A program made the position numbers and the translations under genes. The notes under the pieces were generated by a model, which did not search any database, was not told the origin of the DNA, and was given only the letters and a program-made list of their open reading frames with translations. A stretch of 64,000 nucleotides of DNA from Nocardia anocheti (GTDB lineage: Bacteria > Actinomycetota > Actinomycetes > Mycobacteriales > Mycobacteriaceae): NCBI RefSeq assembly GCF_029675105.1, contig NZ_JAQQFV010000006.1:372001-436000 (forward strand). The letters are read 5' to 3'. Every line of letters begins with the position of its first letter. Position 1 is the first letter of the stretch. Of the stretch, positions 16,058 through 24,560 are shown one piece after another.

Positions 16058-16915
16058 ATGACCATCGAGTTCCGCAAGGTGAGCGTGCTGGGCACCGGCG
16101 TGCTGGGATCGCAGATCGCGTACCAGACCGCGTTCCACGGCTTCGACGTCACCGCCTACGACATCGACGACGCGGCCGTCACCGCCGCCAGGAAACGCTT
16201 CGACGTGCTGGCCAGCACCTACCAGCAGGAGGTATCGGGCGCCGACGCGGACAAGACCACCGCGACCGCGCGGGGCATCACCCTCACGACCGACCTCGCC
16301 GCGGCCGCCGAGGCCGACCTGATCATCGAAGCCGTGCCCGAGGTGCTCTCGATCAAGCGCGACCTCTACACCCGCCTCGGCGAGCTGGCCCCCGAGCGCA
16401 CCGTCTTCGCGACGAACTCCTCGACCCTGCTGCCCAGCGATATCGCCGACTACACCGGCCGTCCCGCTCGGTTCCTGGCCCTGCACTTCGCCAACCGTGT
16501 CTGGGCGTTCAACACCGCCGAGGTGATGGGCACCGAGGCGACCGATCCGGAGGTCTTCGACTCCGTCGTCGCCTTCGCCGAGCAGATCGGCATGGTGCCG
16601 ATCCCGCTGCACAAGGAGAAGGCGGGCTACGTGCTCAACTCGCTGCTGGTGCCGTTCCTCAATTCCGGCATCGCGCTCGCGGCGGGCGGGTACGCCGAAC
16701 CCGAGGCGGTGGACAAGACCTGGCGCATCGCCACCGGCGCGCCGATGGGCCCGTTCCAGATCCTCGACATCGTCGGGCTGACCACCCCCTACAACATCCT
16801 CAACGACAGCGGCAACGAACAGAACCAGCAGCTCGCGGACTGGCTCAAGCAGAACTACATCGACAAGGGCAAGCTCGGCATCGCCTCGGGGGAGGGCTTC
16901 TACCGCTACGGCTAG
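16058..16915 (+). CDS. 3-hydroxyacyl-CoA dehydrogenase family protein
   Basis: 285-aa NAD-dependent dehydrogenase of the HAD (FadB C-terminal/PaaH) family. Rossmann motif GTGVLGSQ at about residues 12-19 and acidic DID after the second strand indicate NAD. The active-site region has LHFANRVWAFNTAEVM, retaining the catalytic His but with Arg where most family members have Pro. The C-terminal helical domain is present (GYVLNSLLVPFLNSG). ATG 16058 follows GTGGAGGAGC; the frame is open back to 15920. It sits 40 bp before the oleate hydratase gene and is probably co-transcribed, which suggests a role in hydroxy-fatty-acid or beta-oxidation metabolism. Confidence 0.85.
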   Translation: MTIEFRKVSVLGTGVLGSQIAYQTAFHGFDVTAYDIDDAAVTAARKRFDVLASTYQQEVSGADADKTTATARGITLTTDLAAAAEADLIIEAVPEVLSIKRDLYTRLGELAPERTVFATNSSTLLPSDIADYTGRPARFLALHFANRVWAFNTAEVMGTEATDPEVFDSVVAFAEQIGMVPIPLHKEKAGYVLNSLLVPFLNSGIALAAGGYAEPEAVDKTWRIATGAPMGPFQILDIVGLTTPYNILNDSGNEQNQQLADWLKQNYIDKGKLGIASGEGFYRYG

Positions 16916-16955
16916 GCACGCACCCGTCGATGTCCGGACCGGACGAAGGAGTGAG

Positions 16956-18722
16956 ATGTACTACAGCAGTGGCAATTACGAAGCGTTCGCCCGTCCCCGC
17001 AAGCCCGAGGGCGTCGACGACAAGACCGCCTGGTTCGTCGGGGCGGGACTGGCCTCGATGTCGGGCGCGGCGTTCCTGATCCGCGACGGACAGATGTCGG
17101 GCGACAAGATCACCGTGCTGGAACGGCTGCCGCTGCCCGGCGGCGCGCTCGACGGCATCAAGAAACCGAAGAAGGGGTTCGTCATCCGCGGCGGGCGCGA
17201 GATGGAGAACCACTTCGAGTGTCTGTGGGATCTGTTCCGCTCGGTGCCCTCGATGGAGATCGAGGGTGCCAGCGTGCTCGACGAGTTCTACTGGCTCAAC
17301 AAGGACGACCCGAACTTCTCGCTGCAACGGGCCACCGTCGACCGTGGCCAGGACGCGCACACCGACGGCCTGTTCACCCTCACCGACCGGGCGCAGAAGG
17401 ACATCGTCAAGGTCTTCCTGGCCACCCGCGAGGAGATGGCGAACAAGCGCATCGACGAGGTATTCGGCGCGGACTTCCTGGCCAGCAACTTCTGGCTGTA
17501 CTGGCGCACCATGTTCGCCTTCGAGGAATGGCACAGCGCGCTGGAGATGAAGCTCTACCTGCACCGCTTCATCCACCACATCGGCGGACTCCCGGACTTC
17601 TCGGCGCTGAAGTTCACCAAGTACAACCAGTACGAGTCGCTGGTGCTGCCGCTGTACCGGTGGCTGCTCGACCAGGGGGTGACCTTCCGCTTCGACACCG
17701 AGGTCACCGACATCGACTTCGCGATCACCGCCGACCGCAAGCGGGCCACCCGGATCCACTGGACCGCCGACGGGGTGCCGGGCGGTGTCGATCTGACCGA
17801 GCACGATCTGGTGTTCGCCACCATCGGCTCGCTCACCGAGAACTCCGACGAGGGCGATCAGCACACCCCGGCGAAGCTCGACGAGGGTCCGGCACCGGCC
17901 TGGGATCTGTGGCGGCGCATCGCGGCCAAGGACCCCGCCTTCGGGCATCCGGGGGTGTTCGCCGACCACATTCCGGAGACGAAATGGGAGTCGGCCACCG
18001 TCACCACGCTCGACGAGCGAATTCCCCGCTACATCCGCAAGATCTGCAAGCGCGACCCGTTCAGCGGCAAGGTGGTCACCGGCGGCATCGTCACGGTGAA
18101 GGACTCGTCGTGGCTGATGAGCTGGACGGTCAACCGGCAGCCGCACTTCAAACAGCAGCCCGCCGACCAGATCGTGGTGTGGGTGTACGCGCTGTTCGCC
18201 GACACCCCCGGTGATTACGTGAACAAGTCGATGCAGGAGTGCACCGGCGAGGAGATCACTCGGGAATGGCTCTACCACCTGGGGGTGCCCGAAGCCGAGA
18301 TCGACGAGCTCGCGGCCCAGGCGGCGACCTGTGTGCCGGTGATGATGCCGTACGTGACCGCGTTCTTCATGCCGCGCCAGGACGGTGACCGGCCGCGGGT
18401 GGTGCCCGAGGGCGCGGTGAACTTCGCCTTCATCGGGCAGTTCGCCGAGACCACCCGTGACTGCATCTTCACCACCGAGTACTCGGTGCGCACCGGCATG
18501 GAGGCCGCCTACCAGCTGCTCGGCATCGAACGCGGGGTGCCGGAGGTGTTCGGCTCGACCTACGACATCCGGGCGCTGCTGGCCGCCACCAGCCGGTTGC
18601 GCGACGGCGCGGAGGTGACGCTGCCGGGCCCGAAGTTCGTGCGCTCCAAGCTGCTCGACAAGCTCGACGACACCGAGATCGGCGCGCTGCTGCGCGATTC
18701 CGGACTGCTCGGCGAGGACTGA
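16956..18722 (+). CDS. ohyA: Oleate hydratase
   Basis: 588-aa FAD-dependent fatty-acid hydratase that adds water across the cis-9 bond of unsaturated fatty acids, giving 10-hydroxy acids. The N-terminal FAD motif is WFVGAGLASMSGAAFLI, and LERLPLPGGALDG and GGREMENHFECLWDLF are hallmarks of the family. The C-terminal part has FIGQFAETTRDCIFTTEYSVR. Length is normal for the family. ATG 16956 follows GAAGGAGTGAG. In other bacteria the enzyme detoxifies unsaturated host fatty acids. No signal peptide; probably cytosolic or membrane-associated. Confidence 0.95.
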   Translation: MYYSSGNYEAFARPRKPEGVDDKTAWFVGAGLASMSGAAFLIRDGQMSGDKITVLERLPLPGGALDGIKKPKKGFVIRGGREMENHFECLWDLFRSVPSMEIEGASVLDEFYWLNKDDPNFSLQRATVDRGQDAHTDGLFTLTDRAQKDIVKVFLATREEMANKRIDEVFGADFLASNFWLYWRTMFAFEEWHSALEMKLYLHRFIHHIGGLPDFSALKFTKYNQYESLVLPLYRWLLDQGVTFRFDTEVTDIDFAITADRKRATRIHWTADGVPGGVDLTEHDLVFATIGSLTENSDEGDQHTPAKLDEGPAPAWDLWRRIAAKDPAFGHPGVFADHIPETKWESATVTTLDERIPRYIRKICKRDPFSGKVVTGGIVTVKDSSWLMSWTVNRQPHFKQQPADQIVVWVYALFADTPGDYVNKSMQECTGEEITREWLYHLGVPEAEIDELAAQAATCVPVMMPYVTAFFMPRQDGDRPRVVPEGAVNFAFIGQFAETTRDCIFTTEYSVRTGMEAAYQLLGIERGVPEVFGSTYDIRALLAATSRLRDGAEVTLPGPKFVRSKLLDKLDDTEIGALLRDSGLLGED

Positions 18723-18728
18723 ACACAG

Positions 18729-18765
18729 CACCGCGGGCCCGCTCGATCCGAGCGGGCCCGCGGTG
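18729..18765. terminator. Bidirectional terminator, ohyA / gluD
   Basis: Perfect 17-bp inverted repeat (CACCGCGGGCCCGCTCG at 18729-18745, complement at 18749-18765) with a 3-nt loop between convergent stops at 18722 and 18774. Confidence 0.85.
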
Positions 18766-18773
18766 TGGGTGGA

Positions 18774-19667
18774 CTACTTGGTGGTGAGGTCGACGCCGGG
18801 CGCGGCGTCGGTGAGGACGGAGTCGGCGGCGAGCACCGCCCCGCCCTTCTTGCGGCGCGAGCGCAACCGCTTCTCCAGCCGGGTCGCCAGGAAGGTCAGC
18901 GCCAGGTTCAGCGAGATCATGATCACCGCCACCACCATCAGGGCGGGGATGGTGTTCTGCTGCGAGGCACCCACCTGCTGACCCGAGCGCACCAGCTCCA
19001 CATAGGTGATCTGGTAGCCCAGCGCGGTGTCCTTGAGCACCACCACCATCTGCGAGACCAGCGCGGGCAGCATCGCCGTGACCGCCTGCGGCAGCAGCAC
19101 CAGCCGCATCAGCTGGCCCTTGCGCAGGCCCAGCGCCACCGCGGCCTCGCTCTGGCCCTTGGGCAGCGCCTTGATGCCCGCGCGCACGATCTCGGCGATC
19201 ACCGAGGCGTTGTAGATGACCAGCGCGATGACCACCGCGGCCAACGCCAGATCATCGGAGCGGAACAGCTTGTACTCGCCGAACAGCGCGAACAGGAAGA
19301 TCATCAGGATCAGCACCGGGATGGCCCTGGCCAGCTCGACGACCGCGCCCGCGGTCCAGCGCACCCAGCGGTGATCCGACAGGCGCAGGATGCCGAAGAG
19401 CATGCCGAAGAACAGCGCGCCGACGATCGAGATCGCCGCCGCCAACAGCGTGCCGCGCAGGCCGGGGAGCAGATAGGTCTCCCAGACCCCGGATTCGAGG
19501 AACGGCTTCCACTTCTCCGCGGTGAACTGGCCCTTGTCGGCGAAGGCGTCGAAGAGCCACCAGCCCGCCGCCACCAGCGCGATCACGACCAGCAGCGAGT
19601 AGAGGTGGTGGCGCAGCCGGGCGCGGGGGCCCGGTGCGTCGAACAGGACCGACGCGCCTGAACTCAT
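18774..19667 (-). CDS. gluD: Glutamate ABC transporter permease GluD
   Basis: 297-aa polar-amino-acid permease, second membrane subunit of the GluABCD glutamate importer known from Corynebacterium. It begins MSSGASVLFDAPGPRARLRHHLYS, typical of GluD. Hydrophobic helices follow, with the EAA loop IVRAGIKALPKGQSEAAVALGLRKGQ near residue 190. The C-terminal tail is basic then acidic (RSRRKKGGA). ATG 19667 overlaps the gluC stop by 4 bp (ATGA), so translation is coupled. Last gene of the operon. Confidence 0.93.
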   Translation of the reverse strand: MSSGASVLFDAPGPRARLRHHLYSLLVVIALVAAGWWLFDAFADKGQFTAEKWKPFLESGVWETYLLPGLRGTLLAAAISIVGALFFGMLFGILRLSDHRWVRWTAGAVVELARAIPVLILMIFLFALFGEYKLFRSDDLALAAVVIALVIYNASVIAEIVRAGIKALPKGQSEAAVALGLRKGQLMRLVLLPQAVTAMLPALVSQMVVVLKDTALGYQITYVELVRSGQQVGASQQNTIPALMVVAVIMISLNLALTFLATRLEKRLRSRRKKGGAVLAADSVLTDAAPGVDLTTK

Positions 19668-20335
19668 CGTGCCACCTCGTATCGCTTGGCCAGCCAGCCG
19701 AACAACAGGCCGGTGGGCAGGGTGAGAATCACGAATCCGAGGGCGAAGATCGCGCCGATGGCCAGGATCGCGGCCTCGTTCTCGTTCATCTCGCTCATCA
19801 GCAACGCCGCCTCGCCGACCCCGATGGCCGAGGCGATGGTGGAGTTCTTCGTCAGCGCGATCAGCACGCTGCCCAGCGGCGCGATGACCGCCCGGAAGGC
19901 CTGCGGCAGCACGATCAGCCGCAGGTTCTGCGCGAAGCCGAAACCGAGCGAGCGCCCGGCCTCGGACTGCCCCAGGGCGACGGTGTTGATGCCCGAGCGC
20001 AGCGACTCGCACACGAACGAGGCGGTGTAGACGCTCAGGCCGACCACGGCCCAGCGGAAGTTGTTGTCCACCAGGGACTCACCGGCCAGCTTCCAGCCCA
20101 GCGTGTTGTAGAGGCCGAGCGAGCAGAACACGATGATCAGGGTCAGGGGGGTGTTGCGGAAGATCGACACATAGGTCGCGCCGACCCAGCGTGCGACCGG
20201 GATGGGCGACACTCGCATGCCCGCGACGATCGTTCCGAGGATCAGCGCGCCGATCGCCGAGAAGAACGTCAGCTTGATGGTCACCCAGAAGGCGTCGAGG
20301 ATTTCGGAGTGATACCTCGAGATCAGGTCGAACAC
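19664..20335 (-). CDS. gluC: Glutamate ABC transporter permease GluC
   Basis: 223-aa first permease of the glutamate importer, HisM/GlnP type. It has about five membrane helices, and the conserved cytoplasmic loop LRSGINTVALGQSEAGRSLGFG near residues 112-133 contacts GluA. It starts with GTG 20335. It is separated from gluB by 90 bp containing a hairpin that may lower permease expression relative to the binding protein. Confidence 0.93.
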   Translation of the reverse strand: MFDLISRYHSEILDAFWVTIKLTFFSAIGALILGTIVAGMRVSPIPVARWVGATYVSIFRNTPLTLIIVFCSLGLYNTLGWKLAGESLVDNNFRWAVVGLSVYTASFVCESLRSGINTVALGQSEAGRSLGFGFAQNLRLIVLPQAFRAVIAPLGSVLIALTKNSTIASAIGVGEAALLMSEMNENEAAILAIGAIFALGFVILTLPTGLLFGWLAKRYEVAR

Positions 20336-20380
20336 GGACGCGCGTCCTCCGATCGATAGGGACAGGGCAGAGGGGACAGC

Positions 20381-20417
20381 GGTGCTCGACGGCCCGGACG
20401 CACCGGGCCGTCGAACA
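20381..20417 (-). terminator. Intercistronic hairpin between gluB and gluC
   Basis: 16-bp arms (20381-20396 and 20402-20417) with a 5-nt loop. The single DNA mismatch becomes a G-U pair only in the minus-strand transcript, so the stem is fully paired in the gluB-gluC mRNA. It is not followed by a U-run. Likely a partial terminator or mRNA 3'-end stabiliser that keeps GluB in excess. Confidence 0.65.
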
Positions 20418-20425
20418 CCCGGGGA

Positions 20426-21262
20426 TCAGTAGCGATCGACGGTCGGCGGCGCGGGCACCGCGATGCCGGTACCGGCGAAGTTCTTCTCCTGCGAGGCCTT
20501 CCACGAACCGTCGGCGATCATCGCCTCGATCGCGTCGTTGACCTTGGTGCGCAGTTCGGTGTCGCCCTTCTTCAGGCCGACGCCGTACTTCTCGGTGGTG
20601 AACGGCTTGTTCACCAGCTTGAAGACACCGGGCGCCTGGGCGGCGTAACCGGCGAGGATGACGTTGTCGGTGGTGACCGCGTCCATCGCGCCGTTGCGCA
20701 GCGCGTCGATGCACAGCGAGTAGGTGTCGTAGGTCTGCAGCTGCGCCTGCGGGAACTTGTCCTTGATGTTCTGCGCGGGGGTGGAGCCCTTCACCGAGCA
20801 GACCTTCTTGCCGTCGAGCGACTCGGGGCCGGTGATGTCGGTGTTGTCGGCGCGCACCAGCAGGTCCTGACCGGCGACGTAGTAGGGGCCGCCGAAGTCG
20901 ACCTTCTCCTTGCGCTTGTCGGTGATCGAGTAGGTGGCCACGATGTAGTCGACCTGGCCGTTCTCGATCAGCGTCTCGCGCTGGCCGGAGGGGGCCTCCT
21001 TGAAGGTGATGTTCTCCGGCTTCACACCCAGCTTGTCGGCGACGTAGGTGGCCACGTCGACGTCGAAACCGCTGTAGGTGCCGTCGGTGTTGCGCAGGCC
21101 CAGGCCGGGCTGGTCGAACTTGATGCCGATGGTGAGCTTGCCGTCCTTGGCGTTGTCCAGCGCCGAGTTCTCGTCACCACCGCCGCAGGCCGCGGTCACG
21201 GTCGCGGCCAGCGCGACCGCCACGGCGCCGATGCCGACGCGCACCGCACGATTGATCCTCAT
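20426..21262 (-). CDS. gluB: Glutamate-binding lipoprotein GluB
   Basis: 278-aa periplasmic-type binding lipoprotein. The signal peptide ends TVTAAC with the lipidated Cys near residue 26. The mature part carries LTIGIKFDQPGLGLRN and FDVDVATYVADKLGV, very close to corynebacterial GluB. It captures glutamate (and probably related amino acids) outside the membrane for GluCD. ATG 21262 follows GGGAGAAGGAAA; the frame is open further upstream, but ATG 21262 gives a proper signal peptide. Confidence 0.94.
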   Translation of the reverse strand: MRINRAVRVGIGAVAVALAATVTAACGGGDENSALDNAKDGKLTIGIKFDQPGLGLRNTDGTYSGFDVDVATYVADKLGVKPENITFKEAPSGQRETLIENGQVDYIVATYSITDKRKEKVDFGGPYYVAGQDLLVRADNTDITGPESLDGKKVCSVKGSTPAQNIKDKFPQAQLQTYDTYSLCIDALRNGAMDAVTTDNVILAGYAAQAPGVFKLVNKPFTTEKYGVGLKKGDTELRTKVNDAIEAMIADGSWKASQEKNFAGTGIAVPAPPTVDRY

Positions 21263-21299
21263 CGAGTTTCCTTCTCCCTCTTGTGGTGTGGATACAGCG

Positions 21300-22094
21300 T
21301 CAGTGGCTGAGAATCTTGCCGAGGAAGTCCTTGGCGCGATTCGAGGTCGGGTTGGTGAAGAACGCTTCGGGCGCGGCGTCCTCGACGATCTCGCCGTCGG
21401 CCATGAACAGCACCCGGTCACCGGCGCGGCGCGCGAAGCCCATCTCGTGGGTGACCACGAGCATGGTCATGCCCTCCTTGGCGAGGGAGACCATCACCTC
21501 GAGCACCTCGTTGACCATCTCCGGGTCCAGCGCGGAGGTCGGCTCGTCGAAGAGCATCACCTTGGGGTCCATCGCCAGCGAGCGGGCGATGGCCACGCGC
21601 TGCTGCTGACCACCGGAGAGCTGCGCGGGGTACTTGTCGGCCTGGTTGGCGATGCCGACCCGCTCGAGCAGGGCCAGCGCGTGCTTGCGCGCCTCGTCCT
21701 TCTTCTTGCCGCGCACCTTCACCGGCGCGAGCATGACGTTCTCCAGGATCGTCTTGTGCGCGAACAGGTTGAACGACTGGAACACCATGCCCACCTCGGC
21801 GCGCAGCGCGGCCAGGGCCTTGCCCTCGGCGGGCAGCGCGACACCGTCGACGGCGATGTCGCCGGAATCGATCGGTTCGAGCCGGTTGATGGTGCGGCAC
21901 AGGGTCGATTTCCCCGAGCCCGACGGGCCGAGGACGATCACGACCTGCCCGCGGGGCACATCGAGGGTGATATCGCGCAGAACGTGGAGGTCACCGAAGT
22001 GCTTGTCCACGTTGCGCATCGAGATCATCGGCGGCGCAGCGGCAGTGGCTGGCCCGTCGGCGTTCCCGGTCGCGGGTGCGGCGTCGTCGGTCAT
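21300..22094 (-). CDS. gluA: Glutamate ABC transporter ATPase GluA
   Basis: 264-aa polar-amino-acid ABC ATPase. Walker A GPSGSGKST, Q-loop MVFQSFNLFAHKT, signature LSGGQQQR, Walker B VMLFDEPTSALDP and switch THEMGFA are all intact. An N-terminal extension of about 22 Ala/Pro-rich residues precedes the core (MISMRNVDKHFGD). A -10-like TAAGGT (22103-22108) lies 8 nt before the ATG, suggesting a near-leaderless mRNA. First gene of gluABCD and divergent from miaB. Confidence 0.94.
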   Translation of the reverse strand: MTDDAAPATGNADGPATAAAPPMISMRNVDKHFGDLHVLRDITLDVPRGQVVIVLGPSGSGKSTLCRTINRLEPIDSGDIAVDGVALPAEGKALAALRAEVGMVFQSFNLFAHKTILENVMLAPVKVRGKKKDEARKHALALLERVGIANQADKYPAQLSGGQQQRVAIARSLAMDPKVMLFDEPTSALDPEMVNEVLEVMVSLAKEGMTMLVVTHEMGFARRAGDRVLFMADGEIVEDAAPEAFFTNPTSNRAKDFLGKILSH

Positions 22095-22239
22095 GGACAG
22101 AAACCTTAGGCGTTCTTCGGAGATTTGCCCGCCTTTCGGCGACTCGCCGTCACGGCACGCCGGGCCGCAACCCGCCGGTAACCTACCGGGACCAGGCCCG
22201 CCTCCCGACCGCGACGCAGACCACCTCGGAGGCTGGCCG

Positions 22240-22245
22240 TACCCT
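22240..22245 (+). promoter_or_regulatory. -10 box of leaderless miaB
   Basis: TACCCT followed by 6 nt before GTG 22252, with no Shine-Dalgarno sequence. A leaderless start is inferred. Confidence 0.5.
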
Positions 22246-22251
22246 GGACGC

Positions 22252-23796
22252 GTGGATTCGAACGGACAGGACGCGACGCAGCGCGCGCACCCGCAGGCGC
22301 GCAGCTACGAGGTCCGCACCTTCGGCTGCCAGATGAACGTACACGACTCCGAACGCTTGTCCGGCCTGCTCGAGGACGCGGGCTATGTGAAAGCGGCACC
22401 CGAGGACACCCCCGACCTGGTGGTGTTCAACACCTGCGCGGTGCGCGAGAACGCCGACAACAAGCTCTACGGCACGCTGGGTCATCTGGCCCCGGTCAAG
22501 CAGGGCCGCCCCGGCATGCAGATCGCGGTCGGCGGGTGCCTGGCGCAGAAGGACCGCGAGACCGTGGTGCGCAAGGCGCCGTGGGTCGACGTGGTCTTCG
22601 GGACGCACAACATCGGGTCGCTGCCGGTGCTGCTCGAACGTGCCCGGCACAACGAGCAGGCCCAGGTCGAGATCCTCGAATCGCTCGAGGCGTTCCCGTC
22701 CACCCTGCCCGCCAAGCGCGAGTCGGCCTACGCGGGCTGGGTGTCGATCTCGGTGGGCTGCAACAACACCTGCACCTTCTGTATCGTGCCCGCGCTGCGC
22801 GGCAAGGAGGTCGACCGTCGTCCCGGTGACGTGCTCGCCGAGGTGCGGGCGCTGGTCGAGCAGGGTGTGCTCGAGGTGACGCTGCTGGGCCAGAACGTCA
22901 ACTCCTACGGCGTGAACTTCGTCGACCCGGAACAGCCGCGCGACCGCGGCGCCTTCGCCCAGCTGCTGCGCGCGACCGGGCAGATCGAGGGTCTCGAGCG
23001 GGTGCGCTTCACCTCGCCGCATCCGGCCGAGTTCACCGACGACGTCATCGAGGCCATGGCGCAGACCCCGACTGTCTGCCCGCAGCTGCACATGCCGTTG
23101 CAGTCCGGCTCCGACCGGGTGCTCAAGGCCATGCGTCGCTCCTACCGCAAGCAGCGTTTCCTGGGCATCATCGACAAGGTGCGCGCCGCCATGCCGCACG
23201 CCTCGATCACCACCGACATCATCGTCGGCTTCCCCGGCGAGACCGAGGAGGACTTCCAGGAGACCCTGGACGTGGTGCGCAAGGCGCGCTTCACCAGCGC
23301 CTACACCTTCCAGTACTCCAAGCGGCCCGGCACCCCGGCCGCCGAGCTGCCCGACCAGCTGCCCAAGGCGGTCGTGCAGGAGCGCTACGACCGGCTGATC
23401 GCGCTGCAGGAGCAGGTCTCGCTGGAAGGCAACCAGGCGCTGATCGGTACCGAGGTGGAGTTGCTCGTCGCCGAGGGCGCGGGCAAGAAGAACGCGGCCA
23501 CCGCCCGGATGAGCGGTCGCGCCCGCGACGGCAGGCTCGTGCACTTCCGACCGGGTGACGACGCGGGGATCCGTCCCGGCGACGTCGTCGTCGTGGACAT
23601 CACCGCCGCCGCGCCGCACCACCTGATCGCCGACGGCGTGGTGAAGTCGCACCGCCGGACCAGGGCCGGTGACGCGCACGAACGCGGGGTCACCCCCAAG
23701 ACCGCCCCGATCGGGGTCGGTCTCGGCCTGCCGCGGATCGGCGCACCCGTCGTCGAGCCCGTGGACAGCGGCTGCTCGACCGGCTGCCCGGCGTGA
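22252..23796 (+). CDS. miaB: tRNA-2-methylthio-N6-dimethylallyladenosine synthase MiaB
   Basis: 514-aa radical-SAM methylthiotransferase acting on i6A37 of tRNA after MiaA. N-terminal UPF0004 domain with cluster-binding cysteines in FGCQMNVHDSER, FNTCAVRENAD and VGGCLAQKD. The radical-SAM motif is CNNTCTFC (about residue 170), and a C-terminal TRAM domain lies near 385-450. The last 60 residues form a non-conserved tail ending in DSGCSTGCPA. The start at GTG 22252 is supported by the -10 box 6 nt before it and by the following family sequence RSYEVRTFGCQ. miaA lies 3 kb downstream. Confidence 0.97.
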   Translation: MDSNGQDATQRAHPQARSYEVRTFGCQMNVHDSERLSGLLEDAGYVKAAPEDTPDLVVFNTCAVRENADNKLYGTLGHLAPVKQGRPGMQIAVGGCLAQKDRETVVRKAPWVDVVFGTHNIGSLPVLLERARHNEQAQVEILESLEAFPSTLPAKRESAYAGWVSISVGCNNTCTFCIVPALRGKEVDRRPGDVLAEVRALVEQGVLEVTLLGQNVNSYGVNFVDPEQPRDRGAFAQLLRATGQIEGLERVRFTSPHPAEFTDDVIEAMAQTPTVCPQLHMPLQSGSDRVLKAMRRSYRKQRFLGIIDKVRAAMPHASITTDIIVGFPGETEEDFQETLDVVRKARFTSAYTFQYSKRPGTPAAELPDQLPKAVVQERYDRLIALQEQVSLEGNQALIGTEVELLVAEGAGKKNAATARMSGRARDGRLVHFRPGDDAGIRPGDVVVVDITAAAPHHLIADGVVKSHRRTRAGDAHERGVTPKTAPIGVGLGLPRIGAPVVEPVDSGCSTGCPA

Positions 23797-24506
23797 CCGC
23801 GCCGTCCGGCGGGCCCGAACCTACTACCGGTCGTAGTGGGTCGCCCGACGGCGGCCCGGCCGGTGATGGCACAGTGGAGACCAGCAGCAACGACCAGCCT
23901 GCCGACAACAGGAGCGAGAACGCGGTGACCCGGGTGGACGACGACCAGGATTTCGAACAGTTTCGCGGTGAGCTCGACGCGGTGGAACGCCGCATCGCCG
24001 GGGAGATCGATCCCGGCGCGCGGGCGATGGTGGTGGCGGGCGCGGTCTTCGCGCTGCTGATCTCGCTGGTGCTGCCGCACACGGGCACCGCGCGCGGGTT
24101 CGACGTGCTGCTCAACACCGATGCCGCCCGGCTCGAGCACATCGGCCTGCCCTCGCGGCTGTTCGTCTGGCTGGTGATCGTGTTCGGTGTCGGCTTCTCG
24201 CTGCTGGCGCTGACCACCCGTCGCTGGGTGCTGGCCTGGCTGGCGGTGGCGGGCTCGGCCGTGGCCAGCGTGTTCGGGGTGCTGTCCATCTGGCACCGGC
24301 AGACCCCCGGCCTGGGCAACTACGAGGGCACCGGACCCGGCATCGGCCTGATCCTGGGCACCATCGCCATCATGGTGCTGACCTTCCACTGGGTGCGTGT
24401 GGTGTGGAGCCGCACCGCGGTGCAGCTGGCCGCCGAGGAACAGCGTCGCAACGCCGCCCGCGAGGCCGAGGAACGCGATCGCAAGCGCCTGACCGGCGAA
24501 GAATAG
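23793..24506 (+). CDS. Conserved membrane protein, Rv2732c-like
   Basis: 237-aa membrane protein of unknown function, in the position and with the topology of M. tuberculosis Rv2732c. A disordered Gly/Ser/Asn-rich N-terminus (1-45) is followed by an acidic helix (DFEQFRGELDAVERRIAGE), four hydrophobic segments (about 75-95, 122-141, 146-165, 180-202) and a charged coiled tail (EEQRRNAAREAEERDRKRL). The start overlaps the miaB stop by 4 bp (GTGA); a later start near the acidic helix is also possible. Confidence 0.75.
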   Translation: MTAPSGGPEPTTGRSGSPDGGPAGDGTVETSSNDQPADNRSENAVTRVDDDQDFEQFRGELDAVERRIAGEIDPGARAMVVAGAVFALLISLVLPHTGTARGFDVLLNTDAARLEHIGLPSRLFVWLVIVFGVGFSLLALTTRRWVLAWLAVAGSAVASVFGVLSIWHRQTPGLGNYEGTGPGIGLILGTIAIMVLTFHWVRVVWSRTAVQLAAEEQRRNAAREAEERDRKRLTGEE

Positions 24507-24513
24507 ACCCCGA

Positions 24514-24558
24514 CCACGACGAAGCCCCCGACCGAATCGGTCGGGGGCTTCGTCGTGG
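24514..24558. terminator. Bidirectional terminator
   Basis: 21-bp perfect arms, 24514-24534 and 24538-24558, with loop AAT, between convergent stops at 24506 and 24561. Confidence 0.88.
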
Positions 24559-24560
24559 AC

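Noticed and set aside
16845..18731. A 628-codon minus-strand frame opposite oleate hydratase
   Set aside because: His/Gln/Arg-rich with no family match and mirrors the real gene's codons; a shadow frame.
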